A stretch of 64,000 bases of DNA from Schistocephalus solidus (lineage: Eukaryota; Platyhelminthes; Cestoda; Diphyllobothriidea; Diphyllobothriidae). Position 1 is the stretch's first letter. Each line of letters opens with the position of its first letter. Positions 11,601 through 25,300 of the stretch are shown here, piece by piece. The DNA lies in the NCBI GenBank assembly GCA_017591395.1, contig WEDG01011602.1, positions 1 through 64,000 on the forward strand, in the 5' to 3' direction. Below the pieces are notes generated by a model. That model worked only from the letters and a program-made list of their open reading frames with translations. It did no database searches and was not told where the DNA came from. The translations under genes and the position numbers were made by a program.

Positions 11601-14600
11601 AGAGGTGATAAGGGCGCAGTCGTCCGCGAAGAGCAAGTAATGGACTGTAGTCGTAGACACGCGCGTTGGAGCCTGCATACGCCGACTGTTGAGAAGGTGC
11701 CCGTCAGTTCTGTAGGCGATGCGGATACCAGGCTGCTCATCACGGTAGGCGTCCATCAGCATAGCCGAGAACATGAGACTGAAGAGGGTGGGGGCCATTA
11801 CGCAGCCTTGCTTCACTCCGTTGGTCACTGCGAATGCTTCGGATACCGTCCCGTTGTCAGTGACGCGCGCCGTCATCCCGTCATGAAGCTGACGCACCAT
11901 GTGCGTGAACCGCTCAGGACAACCAAATTTCTGCATGACTTTCCACAGTCCGTCACGATTCACCGTGTCAAAGGCTTTCGTTAGATCCACGAAGGTAGTG
12001 TATAGGTGAGTTCGCATCTCCTGGCACTTCTCTTGTAGCTGGCGGGCGGCAAAGATCATGTCGGTTGTTCCGCGGTGTCGGCGGAAGCCACATTGGCTTT
12101 CCGGGAGCAGGCCCTGCTCTAGGTGACCGTTAAGACGAGTGAGAAGGATACGGGTGAAGATCTTCCCGGCGATGTTGAGCAACGAGATGCCTCTGTGATT
12201 ATCACAGAGTTGCCGGTTCCCCTTACGTTTGTAGAGATCGACGACCGTCGCGTCTTTGAACTCCTGGGGAACTTGTCCTTGGCACTACATCTCCTGGAAG
12301 AGTGTTGTGAGTTCTGTCATCAGCCGGGGCCCACCGTGCTTGTAGACTTCCGGTGGGATTGCGTCGGATCGCGGTGCTTTACCGCTGGAAATCTGCTACA
12401 CGGCCCGGATGGTTTCTGGTAGGGAAGGCGGCAGATCCAGGTCATTATTCGTGTCCACTTGAGGGAGCCGGTCAATGGCAACATCGGAGATGGCTGATGA
12501 GCAATTAAGGACATTTCTGAAGTGCTCGGCCCAGCGCTTCAGAATTTGCGATTTCTCTGTCAGCATTGTTGTGCCGTCAGAGCTGAGCAGCGGTGCGGAC
12601 CCCTTGATACACGGGCCGTAAATGGCCTTGATGGCTTTAAAAAAAGTTTTTCATTTCGTTTTGGTCCGCATACCCCTGGATTTCCTCAGCCTTTCGGATC
12701 ATCCAGGCATCCTGCATCTCCCGCAGCCGTTGTTGTACAAGGCGCCGGCATCTGAAAAAGGCTGCTTTGGTAGCGTCAATCCGAAGGTCCATGTATGCTT
12801 TGTGTAGTCCATTCTTCTCCGCGAGTAAGTTGCTGATGTCGGCGTCATTGTCGTCAAACCAGTCCTGGTGTCGACGGCGTGCGCGTCCGAGGACATCGAG
12901 GGCGGTGGACTGGATGACATTTCGCAGTTGACACCATCGTGTCTCCACGGTAGCGTTATCATCTGGAGCATGCACGTCCTCCAGTTTCTCGGATATTTGG
13001 TTGCTGAAATCAAAACAGTGAGCAGGCAAATTTAATAAAATGGTATTTAACTTACCTGGCGGCCTCTACCCTTGGGGCCTTCGTCGGGGTTGCAGTCGGA
13101 GCCTCATCTGGGAGATGACGTGGCGGTGATCTGTCCAACCATCGGCATCGCGGATCGCCTTGGTTACCAGCACGTCCTGTCGATCCCGCCCCCGGACGAG
13201 AACATAGTCCAGCAGATGCCTGCGCCGCGACCGAGGGTGCATCCACGTGGCCTTCTGCCGCGTCGGAAGGCGGAAGAAGGTGTTGGTCAGCAGGAGACGG
13301 TGTTCCGCACACGTGCGCAGAAGAAGGAGGTCGTTATCGTTACAGCTACCGAGACCGTGGGGACCCAGTACTCCCTGCCAGGCAGCGTGGTCCGTCCCGA
13401 CGCGGACATTGAAGTCACCAAGGACAATTAACTTGTCCTCTTTCGGCACAGTCGCCAGCAAGGCCTGCAGGTCCTCGTAGAATTCGTCCTTCGCCGCATC
13501 CGCTTATGATGGTGGCGAACTGTTCTCCCCAAAGAGGCAGGCGGAGGCTCATCAGGCTATCATTGATACCCTGCGGCAGACAGGGCAGACGTCCAACATT
13601 GTCGTTCCGGATGGCAAAGGCAGCACCAGCGTCGCGTCGCTATGTCTTTGGCCGGCCGCTCCAGAAGGTGTAGCCGGCACCCACCTCCTCCAGCTGACCC
13701 TGCTCAGAGAATCGGGTCTCGCTGAGAGCAGCAATGTCCACCTTGTAGCGCGCCAGTTCCCAAGCGACTAGCGCCGTCCTTCGTTCCGGCCGGTTGCTCC
13801 TAGGATTTTCTAAAAGGGAACGAACATTCCAGGCTGCTAGTGTGAGTGGACTCACCCGAGCAGCCTGGAGGGTATGGCGAGGGGATGGGGACGGGGGGTA
13901 TTGTTGTTTGTTTGAGTTTTACGACCGCGTAGTTTGCGATCTGCGAGCCGCGGCCGGCTGCAGAAGACGTGATACCCAGCATTTTTTTAGGGTACCTTTT
14001 CTAGCCCCTTCCTCCGCGAGGAGGCAAGCAGTGCTGTCCCTAAATAGGGCTGCTCGGACATCCCAGACGGCTGCCGAACTCCACTATGGGTTACGGTTTT
14101 GTTTTAGTGGGAGAATGACCCGAGTTAGCCTGGGCCGCCTACGGGGTTGCTGTCGCCCCCACCGTAGGACTTTTTGAGAGGGGGAGGTGGGAAGTTCGGG
14201 AGTCAGACATACCGGGTTTGGAGGCACACACAACACCGGAGACCCTCGCCTGGTTTAGCCTGCCGGTCGTGACGGTTGTCCCGGGTGTGGCCGCTGGGAA
14301 GAACCCAACTTCGAGGAGCCACAGGTGAGAGTTGGGTACAAGTTAGAGGCGGCCACAGGGTCATTCACCACCTGTACGAGACAAATGGAGCGACCAAGGT
14401 GTTGAAGTGGGTTGTGGATTCCTCGACTAACAAAAATAAAATTTAATGAAATGAAAGCGATATGGTGGTACTCGTTTTCCTTTGTGTACACCGTCATCTG
14501 TTGGTTTTTTCTGGTTATCTGAAAGGTCGTAAATTTAATTCGTTGTTTTTCGCAACTCCGGCATGTATTTCGCACATGGATAAGGGTGTTTTTTTCAAGC

Positions 14601-16180
14601 GGAATTAAGGGATCAGATGCCTTTTCAGCCCTTGGAAAACAGAATTGCATACACAAATCACACCGATCTGGCCTGGCAGAGGTTGATAATTGTTGCCTTC
14701 AAAGACGTCAAGTATTCATTTTTCCGTCTTAAATGGCCATATCTTAACCCCAGCTTGTGAAATTTCTAGATCTACATCGAGCTTTAGTTGACCACACGGA
14801 TAATCCATCATTTAAGAGATGGGTTAATCCTATGTTGGTTAAAATCAGGAGTTCTTAAAGGCACATAGTTGCTGTTTCTACTGATTAGGATGTTTGCGTT
14901 TTACTGGCTGAAGATGACAAATTGGTCAGAGGTTGACGCTTTTATTTGTCGGCAATCCGTGTTCAGTACCAATATATTTTGATCTTGAAGATCTTTCCAT
15001 TCCAAACTCAATAAGGATTATTTTAGTTTTGCTGTGGTGCCCGTTTGTCCAGTTTCCTCAGAGCGACCCATTCAATTAAAGAATTTCTCGCCCACGGGTG
15101 AAATTTTGAACATTGGTGTACAAAGTGACCCATAGGGACAACAGCATTTTCATTGATCTATTCTCCCGAGTGCGTTATTCTGACGCTAGGTAACTTTGAG
15201 CCCTCATTCGCAAAGAGCATTAATATTTTGCGCATTTTAAGTTCCTTTCATTTGAAATTTATATGAGTTACATTTGCGATTTTTTTACTTCGCATTCAAA
15301 CATTTTTGTATTCTTACTGTTTTTTTCTCATTGGGTAAAGGAACCATAACCGTTCATCAGTGGAGCTCAACAAGAACCAAAACTACCCTACGAAATCAGT
15401 GGTGAATTACGCTAGAGTTTAATTATAGTTTACTAGCTTTACACATCGTTAAACTCGCTGTCTCCTCCTCCATCCACACTGTGTCAATAGCAAGACTCGA
15501 ACTCAAGAACTCATAATAATCTCTTGCGTATTGGTTTTTCATCTGACAAAAAGTATAAATCCTTCGACGTCTTCTTCGACAGCAGAATTTATGGGGGTGT
15601 ATGAGGTCTGGCTACACATTTCAATAAAACGCTGAACGTGGCGCAGTGGGTAGAGCGTTGTACTTCTGCCCAACAGGTCGCGAGTTCGAGGCTCGGGCGC
15701 CGCAGCGCCTGGGTTTGGGTATGGCTGGCTGATGACGGCTAATAAGCCAGAAATGGCCATTCCAGTCTCCCTTGTCTTTGTCGGTCATGTTATTCTGCCT
15801 ATATACTTAGCTGCCTTACGGCTGCTGGCGGGGCTTGAGAGTTAGCCCCAAGGCACAACGGGACGAGTGAGTCCTGTAAGCGATCGGTGAGCGCCCCATT
15901 ACCATTGTTATATATATATATATATATATATAAAATAGAGATCAGAGATAATATGCATTCCGAGCTGATATAATGAAAAAAGGAAGGGGTTCTTCGGAAA
16001 ATGCGAGTTGTACTCGTGAATTTTCGAGCTGGTCACACTAACCCGTCGTCAGACGAAATAAATAAAAGTGAGACATTCTAAGTGCAACATTCTAACACTC
16101 ATTTTTTTTATTTCGTCTGACGACGGGTTGGTGTGACCAGCTCGAGTACAACTCACATTTTCCGAAGAACCCCTTTCTCT

Positions 16181-16244
<64 letters not shown>

Positions 16245-19200
16245 GGGTGTTCACTGATCAGAGTACGGGACAAGCTCGCCACGTTGTGCTTTGGGATTTG
16301 ATGTAGGTCCGTCGCAGGTACTCACATCGGGGCTAGTAGTATATGCGGAAAATGGACTTCCGACCCTTGTTTTTGTCGGTGCTCCTACGACTGTCTACGA
16401 GAACTCTAGATGGAATCCCAAGACACGCAAAGACGGGCATGACCCGTAACCTCATCTTTGAGCTCCACTCTACTCGAATTAATATTCCCGTTCTCAACCG
16501 ACAGTACCCACGGCGCAATAGTAGAGCGTTTGACTCAATACTCAAGTATGCCAAATATATCTGCCTTGATTCCAGTCCGAAACATATGGCATGGCTGGCT
16601 AATGACAACAAAGAAGGCTAAAATTGCCACTTTAACTGTCCTTTTCTTTATCGGCGATGCTTTCCAGTCTCGAGCGTATTTATTCCTCCCGAAACCACTC
16701 GTAGGAGTTCATTTACCCAGACTCGTGAGAGCGAATGACTCAATAGTAGACGCTGATCGTTCATTATCGGTCGTTACGTAGTATTGGGATGGAGTTTCAA
16801 ATAATCAAATTCCTCTTCCGGTCTTGTGTTACTAGATTAACGTCCAAAACAGTCCACTCAGCCGAGGCTCATTTAGCAACATTGACATTGGAGCTTAGGG
16901 ATGGAGAGTCCTATACGATCGAAATTGATGGTTGGAATCTCTTCTAGCCACTACTGTTCACCGGTCTTTAGACCACTTCTGCGGCCTACTGATCGAAATC
17001 CTGCTTCGTTAAACTCGTGCATATTTTACCATATCTTAAGAACCGTCACTGCTTGCGTCATGGAAAACCACTGTTGGCTTCACTGTCGTGGGGAAATCGA
17101 TCCAAAAGAACTGAGTTACGACTGCTACCTTCTCGAAATATGGGTCCCCGGCCCGTAGTCAATCAACGAGCGTAATGATGCCCTTCCGCCCCATCATAGA
17201 CTTGTACTAGACCAAGTACATACTGCGCCGGTGGAAAATACCTCTATTGACAGTATGGATGAGCCAATTGTTGAGTAGTTACCACGCGAATAACGAACAA
17301 TGGGGATAAAACCGCAGCAATTAATGACTCAGTGTGGGCTATCAAACATTCATTGAACTGATTGCGACCGTCGTCAATAAACGCGGCAACCATTAGGGTC
17401 GTAATCCCTTATATGCCACCACGTGCCCCCGCCAACTTCTAGGAATGGTAAATAATCCCGTGTCCTAACCCAAACCTCAACCGTATTCTTAATCCTAACC
17501 CGAACCCTTGCTCAACCCTAACGATAACCATAAATTCCCTGGAATTTAGCGCAAAGCCCCCTGTACCATAGGCGGCTCATTTTCCCGTGTCCCATCGAGG
17601 GTTTATGTAAGCGATCCCTACTTACCATTAGTTTTGACGAGCATGTGATAGCTTGGGAAATGCATTCTGTACATATTGCGGCTCTTGCATTTACACTGCC
17701 ATTATGTTACTGCTGCTGAGTTCGGATATGGATCTGAACAGTTTGGCAAGTAAGATGCTTGTCTGCATTCGTTGATGAACGCTCACCGATCACTAACGGA
17801 ACTAACTCGTTCCGTTCTGCCTTGAGGTTCACTCTCGGGCCCCGTCAGCAGCCGCATGGCGGCTAGTAGTAGAATAGGCAGATCAATATGGCGGGCAAAG
17901 ACAAGGACTACTTGAATGGTCATTTCTGGCTTATTAGCCGTCGTCAGCCAGTCATGCCCAAGCCCAGGTGGGGCACCACCCGAGGGTCGAACCCGTGACC
18001 CGTTGATTAGAGATCCAACGCTCTGACCATTGAGCCACGGGCTCGTTGTCTCGCCGGTTTAGGTCGGGAATATTGACTTGCATTCATCGATGAACGTTCA
18101 CTGATCGCTAAGGGAACTCACTCGTCCCGTTCTGCCTTGAGGCTCACCCTTAAGCCCTGCCAGCAGCCGCGCAGTGGCTAGTAGTAAAATAGGCAGATGA
18201 ATATTTGCCGGCCATACTCATATAGCTGCTTGTTTTTAAATTGACTGTGTCATGTGGTTGCAATTACGCCTCTCCGGAGTCCTTGTTTGCCAGTTAGAAT
18301 GGACTTAATATTTGCTTACGTGCATTTTACTCTTTTTTATAATATACCGAGGAACGAGCGGTACACTTCACCTGCCGCCCACTTTGGAGGAGGAACATGT
18401 ATCATAATCAGTCCCCATCGAAATCCCTAATCTGCTTCTGAGGCAGTTGACTATCATGACATTCTTCCATCATACTGCTACCTCATGAAGCTTCAGTGTT
18501 TATAAATTGCCCTTTGAGTATTGTTTGACTTCTCTTTTGATAGACCTTTACTTCTAATCCGCTGTTTTTTGTCTTTTCACAGAATGGCGAATTTTTAGCT
18601 GCAATAAGGCTTCACCGAGGCAGCCTGCTGGTTACAGAGGACTTTAGAATGTTTCGTTGCGTAGAGTGAGTTAATCGTGTTTCGGAATGTCCTTTTTTCT
18701 TTGTCAAAATTTTTCATTCGTTGCGGATGTGTACTAATAGAGCCAGCCACATGACTGTGGAGGTTGGAATGCAGTTTAGTCTTGTTCTACCCTACCGTCA
18801 GACAATTTTTTTAAGCCATCGGCACAGTCAACGGAACACATTTTTTGCGCAATAGGCCCCCCCTCGTCAACCGATTGCTCCGTCCAGGTAACTACAGCCA
18901 TACGCATACCACGGCAGTTCGAAATTCGCAAATGTGTTTGCGATTCGAACGGATTACTTATGTAGGGCTGTAATCTGGCAGCTTACTTTTAAACTATTTA
19001 AGTCCCAGTAGGATGTCGGGTTTTGAACGAGCTTTTTTTCTGACCGACTGCAAAAAGCAAACTCTGTAAAAATGGCTACTTAAGTAGCATGCAAATTTTC
19101 AATTTATTTTCGGTGCTCTTATTAATTCAAATACATTTTAGCGAAAACCTGAACCTCAATATTCTTTCCATTACTTATTTGATAAGAAATTATATATATA

Positions 19201-19251
19201 TATATATATTTTATAGGTATGTTGCTATCAGTGAGTGTCATACGCTTGTTT

Positions 19252-19302
<51 letters not shown>

Positions 19303-22300
19303 TTGAAGAAAGGGTACATTTCGATTTTTTAAAAGTTTCTAAATTGCAGATTAATTTTGAACCCTACCGGCGGTTACATTCGAACTCTAGGTTTCAAAAC
19401 TACATGCTTCATATATTATGTGAAAGGAAAAATCACAAATTTCTCTGCGGTATGAAGAAGAGGTCACACATTTCTCATAAATATTGTAATGGATTCGCAT
19501 CATGTTGTTTATATTGCAGGCAACATTAATAAAGTGACTGATATTCTGTATTATGGATGAAAATTTCAAGGTCTTTAAAAATCTCATGCTTGGAAACTTT
19601 TAAAACCAAAAGATACCCTTTATTCATGTATAAAAATTTTAGAATACATACTTTTATATCAAACGAGTACAAGAAATAATGTCTGCGTGTGTTTTCTATA
19701 AAATGTATTTGAATTAATAAGAGCATCGAGAATCAATAAGGAGATTGCATGCTAATTAACTAGCACTTTTTTACAGAGTTTAATTTTTGCGGGCAGTCAG
19801 AAAGAAGCTCGTTTAAAAGCCGACATCCTACTGGGACTAAAACATTTTTGGATTAGACTGCACGATAGTCAATACGACAACCCTACTTAAGTAATTTATT
19901 TGAATCGAAAACACATTTCAGAATTTTGGTTGACATATCAGGAGATAAGGAATCTACTGTACCCGTACTGTGCCACGACGAAAGTTCGACTGTCGTAGTC
20001 AGATGAGGTCCACCGTGTGCTCCACAGGGTGATGGTGGGGGGACAATGACATGCGTGTGAATTAGTTTTAGGTGATAGTAGACTGTCACTGCATCTCTTG
20101 CGATAACTCTATTCCAACTGGTCAGTTGATATGCCGGCAGTTCGACCGTCGATTTTGACGAGGTCCACCGTATGCTCCACACCAGGTGGTGCAGGGACGG
20201 TGACTTGCGCGTGAATTAGTTTTAAGTGATAGTAGCCTTGCGCTGCAGCTACCGCACTCTCTCTTCCTCCCCCACCGGAGCCCGGTGTCACGACAGAGTC
20301 AAGAATACCGGAGATGGGAGAGAAGCAGGTGGCTGGCGCGGCCTGAGCCGCCCCTCGGCGTACCACCACACCTGGCTCGGATCCCACGGAGTGGGAGTGA
20401 CATAAAAGCCACATTAAAAAGGAGCCATTGCAGCCTGACTCTCAGCCCACCAGTCAGCCACTCAACACAAAACACACATTAAACTGACTGCGAGGCCTGG
20501 GTGTAATTGTCAGTTGGCAACCTTCTTACCCACGGCGCTTATCGTCCTGGGATATTCTCAAGCTCAGATCACACATGCAACAGAGGAGTCACATGGAGAA
20601 ATAGCCGAGGATCATGCTTGCCTCTAAATCAACTACGCAGACTGAGGGCATGTTTTTTGTGGTGTTGCTCGTGATCATGTGAGGTGCAGAGGCTGATAGG
20701 GAGAGATGTAGTGTTGTGGTATAGCTGGTGGTGTTCTACCGCAGGTTTTCATGGAGACGCATGTGACCTAGTAGGCCCATGCGGTGGGTAAATGTGCGTG
20801 GGCAGTGCGGACAGTTGAAATGGGTGTGGCGGGTGAATGTTGATGCTCCTGCCACTGGCTCGTCGGTCTCTGTGCGATGGATTCGTAAGTGACCGAGCAG
20901 GCCGATGCGTGATGTGCATGCGTGGTGACAATGACAACAAGATAGGTCGGTAGGTACTGAGTCTGGGAGGATATACTGATGATACTGATAGTCGAGCTCA
21001 TGGGAGGAGTATGGAAAGTAATCGTGGGTGCGCTAGATGTGCTGGCGTCGCGGTGGATTCCGCTTTTGTGGATGCAAATGTGACCGATGAGTGAGTGCGC
21101 GTGGGCATTGAGAGAATTGGATGTGTTGGTGCTCCAGGCACTAGTTCGCCAGTCTCTGTGCGATGGATTCGCAAGTGACTGACTAGGCCGATGTGTGAGG
21201 TGAATGTGCGATCGCAATGAGGACAGCTTGGTACCGAGTCCCCATCGCTGGTACTGGGGGTGGTGGTGATGTTTGAGATAGCAGGTAGTCGGAGGTGGCT
21301 ACTGAGGTGGTGGGAGTGGGACAAGTGGTGTCCATCGCCGTGATCAGCGCAGGTGGTGCAGGAGGGAGGATGGTGTCGGTGATCGTGGGTGGCGGGGCAT
21401 CGATGAAGGGGTTATCAGTGGTTGGGGTAGTCGTCGTCGTGGGGTCTGAGGCAGGTGTGGCAGAGGTTGATGTTGTGGGATTGTTGTTGCATCGAGTTCG
21501 AAGATGTCCGACCAGGCCGATTCGCGCGCGGAATATGCGTTGACAGCGTAGGCACGGTGGGAGGGCTTGGACATTGGCGTTGTTGATCCGCGGTGCTTGT
21601 GACTTGCGAGCCGCCCGTTTTCCCTTAGCAGCAGCAATCCGGTTGGCCTCATAGATTGCTGAACCAGTCTTCATAGATCTTCTCCATGCCGGTCTATCCT
21701 AGGCGAGGTCCTCCCAGGTCGCCGGGTTGATTTGCAGTTGCTTCAGAGATTTCTTCATAGCGTCGTTTGTGGCTTCCCTGTTGCCGAGCACCCGTATCGA
21801 CATCTCCGTAGAAATTTTTTTTGGGGAGTCGCTCGGCTTTATTGTAACCAGGTGGCCGCTCCATCGCAGTTGCACTTGCCTCAACGTGGCATATATGCTT
21901 AGGATTTCGGTCTGCTCCAGGACTTCCGTGTCCGGGATCCTGTCTTGCCATCTTAGCTTCAGTATTCTGCGGAGGCAGCTGAGATGGAAGTGATTCAGCT
22001 TCCTGGCTTGGTTTGAGTAGACGGTCCAGATCTCCGCTCCGTAAAGGAGTGTCGTCAAGACGATGGCCTTGTACATCTTCAGTTTGGTGTTCAGCTGAAT
22101 ACCATGGCGATTCCACACGGAGACCTGCAGCCGGCCGAAGGCCTGACTAGCTTTGGAGATCCGTTGAGCATCCTCATCGTCGATTCTCTTGTTGCGTGAC
22201 AGCGGGCTTCCTAGATAAGCGAAGGTTTCCACGTTTTTGAGTTGAGCACCGTTTAAATTAATTAAGGGAGCATTGTATTCAGCGCTGGGTGGCGGTTGAT

Positions 22301-25300
22301 GCATGATCACCGTTTTGGCTTTATTGGCGCAGCCTGTGACGAAGAGGTCTATGCTCCTTTGCATGTCCTCCTCCGTCACGGTGTTAAGGGCGCAGTCGTC
22401 CGCGAAGAGCAAGTCATGGACTGTAGTCGTAGACACGCGCGTTGAAGCCTGCATACGCCGACTGTTGAGAAGGTGCCCGTCAGTTCTGTAGGCAATGCAG
22501 ATCCCAGGCTGTCCATCAGCATAGCCGAGAACATGAAACTGAACAGGGTGGGGGTCAATACGCAGCCCCGCTCCACTCCGTCGGTCACTGGGAATGCTTC
22601 GGATACCGTCCCGTTGTCAGTGACGCGCGCCGCTATCCCGTCATGAAGCTGACGCACCATGTGCGTGAACCGTTCAGGACAACCAAATTTCTGCATGACT
22701 TTCCACAGTACGTCACGATTCACCGTGTCAAAGGCTTTCGTTAGATCCACGAAGGTAGTGTATAGGTGAGTTCGCATCTCCTGGCACTTCTCTTGTAGCT
22801 GGCGGGTGGCAAATATCATGTCGGTTGTTCCGCGGTGTCGGCGGAAGCCACATTGGCTTTCCGGGAGCAGGCCCTGCTCTAGGTGACCGTTAAGACGAGT
22901 GAGAAGGATACGGGCGAAGATCTTCCTGGCGATGTTGAGCAACGAGATGCCTCTGTGATTATCACAGAGTTGCCGGTTCCCCTTCCGTTTGTATAGAAGG
23001 ACGACCGTCGCGTCTTTGAAATCCTGGGGAACTTGTCCTTGGCGCCACATCTCCTGGAAGGGTGTTGTGAGTTCTGCCATCAGCCGGGGCCCACCGTGTT
23101 TGTAGACTTCCGGTGGGATTGCGTCGGATCCCGGTGCTTTACCGCTGGAAATCTGCTGCACGGTGGCAGATCCAGGTCATTGTTCGTGTCCACTTGAGGG
23201 AACCGGTCAATGGCAGCACCGGAGATGGCTGATGAGCAATTAAGGACACTTCTGAAGTGCTCGGTCCAGCGCTTCAGAATTTGGGATTTTTCAGTCAGAA
23301 GTGTTTTGCCGTCAGAGCTGAGCAGCAGTGCGGTTCCCTTGATGCAGGGGCCGTAGATGGCCTTGATGGCTTTGAAAAAGTTTATCATTTCATTGCGGTC
23401 CGCATACCCCTGGATTTTCTCAGCCTTTCGGATCATCCAGGCATCCTGCATCTCCCGAAGCCGTTGCTGTACAAGGCGCCGGCATCTGAAGAAGGCTGCT
23501 TTGGTGGCGTCAGTCTGAAGGTCCTTGTAGGCTTTATATAGTCCATTCTTCTCCGCGAGTAAGTTGCTGATGTCGGCTTCATTGTCGTCAAACCAGTCCT
23601 GGTGTTGTCGGCGTGCGTGTCCGAGGACTTCGAGGGCGGTGGACTGGATGACATTTCGCAGTTGACACCATCGTGTCTCCACGGTAGCATTATCATCTGA
23701 AGCATGCAGGTCCTCCAGTTTCTCGGTTGTTAGGTTGCTGAAATCAAAACAGTGAGCAGGCAAATTTAACAAAAGAGTATTTAACTTACATGGTGGCCTC
23801 TTACCTTGGGGCCTTCGTCGGGGTTGCAGCCATAGCCCCATCTGGGACGTGACGAGGCGGTGATCTGTCTAACCATCGGCATCGTGGATCGCTTTGGTTA
23901 CCAGCACGTCCTGTCGATCTCGCCTCCGGATGAGAACATATTCTAGCAGATGCCAGCGCCGTGACCGAGGGTGCATCCACTTGGCCTTCTCCCGCGTCGG
24001 AAGGCGGAAGAAGGTGTTGGTTAGCAGGAGATGGTGTTCCGCACACTTGCGCAGAAGAAGCAGGCCGTTATCGTTACAGCTACCGAGACCGTGGGGACCC
24101 AGCACTCCCTGCCAGGCAGCGTGGTCCGTCCCGACGCGGGCGTTGAAGTCACCAAGGACAATTAACTTTTCCACCTTCGACACTTTCGCCAGCAGGGCGT
24201 GCAGGTCCTCGTAGAATTCGTCCTTCGCCGCATCAGAGCTCGTCATTGGGGGAGCGTAGGCGCTGATGATGGTGGCGAACTGGTCTCCCCGAAAAGGCAT
24301 GTGGAGGCTCATCAGGCTATCATTGATACCCTGCGGCAGACAGGGCAGACGTCCCACGATATAGTTCCGGATGGCAAAGGCAACACCAGCGTCGCGTCGT
24401 TCTGCCTTTGCCCGGTCGCTCCAGAAGAAGGTGTAGATGGCACACACCTCCAGCTGACCATGTTCAGAGAATCGGGTCTCGCTGAGAGCAGTCATGTCCA
24501 CCTTGTTGCGCGCCAGTTCCTGAGCGACTAGCGCCGTCCTCCGTTCTGGCCGGTTGCTCCTAGGATTTTCTAAAAGGGAACGAACATTCCAGGCTGCTAG
24601 TGTGAGTGGACTCACCCGAGCAGCCCGGAGAGTATGGCATTTGGATGGGGACGGGGGGTATTGTTGTTTGTTTGAGTTTTACGACCGCGTAGTTTTGCGA
24701 TCTGCGAGCCGTGGCCGGCTGCAGAAGACGTGATACCCAGCATTTGTTTAGGGCACCTTTTCTAGCATTTCCTCCGCGAGGAGGCAAGCAGTGCTGTCCC
24801 TAAATAGGGCTGCTCGGACATCCCAGACGGCTGCCGAACTCCACTATGGGTTACGGTTTTGTTTTAGTGGAGAACGACCCGAGTTAGCCTGGGCCGCCTA
24901 CGGGGTTGCTGTCTCCCCCACCCTAGAACTTTTTGAGAGGGGGGAGGTGGGAAGTTCGGGAGTCATACCATACCGGGTGTGGAGGCACACACAACAGCGG
25001 AGACCCTCACCTGGTTTAGCCCGCCGGTCTTGACGGTTGCCCGGGATGTGGCTGCTGAGAAAAACCCAACTTCGAGGAGCCACAGGTGAGAGTTGGGAAC
25101 CAGTTACAGGCGGCCACAGGAACATTCACCACCTGTACGAGACAATTAGAGCGACCATATGCTATCTATGTGGTGCTACCCCTAACTAGTACCCCTACAC
25201 CCCCAACACACACACAAGTGTTCTCATCAAGAAAAGTAATCTGCATTTTAAGTAAACACGCTACTGCAAATATGTCTCACGTGAAAACGAGTGCATTCTT

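Larger units (their letters stand above)
8456..14394 (-). mobile_element. LINE copy 1: EEP nuclease, RT and zinc-finger tail, near full length
   Basis: Antisense to VPS50 in intron 2. Read on the minus strand: 5' leader (14394-13860), EEP endonuclease, linker, reverse transcriptase, C2H2 zinc-finger tail ending about 10011, then a 1.5 kb 3' UTR with an internal duplication, ending in ...GACGGTCGAACTGCC at about 8456. The 5' end is set where it stops matching copy 2 (after GAGCGACCA). Several frameshifts and deletions inactivate it. I saw no convincing target-site duplication. Confidence 0.85.
20135..25156 (-). mobile_element. LINE copy 2: best preserved, short 3' UTR
   Basis: Antisense in VPS50 intron 3, about 5.0 kb. 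Order on the minus strand: leader (25156-24620), EEP nuclease (24615 onward), linker, RT, zinc fingers to about 20750, and a 3' UTR with a single unit (GAGCCCGGTGTCACGAC at 20278). ATATGC borders both ends (20129-20134 and 25157-25162), a possible short target duplication. Inactivated by one nonsense codon, a roughly 28-bp deletion and later frameshifts. Confidence 0.87.

Noticed and set aside
11568..13480. Plus-strand open frames of 70-140 codons across LINE copy 1
   Set aside because: They are complements of the antisense LINE coding frames and have no similarity of their own. The same applies to plus-strand frames in copies 2 and 3.
16049..16282. Minus frame with an Ile-Tyr repeat
   Set aside because: Translation of the AT microsatellite; likewise 19122-19319.
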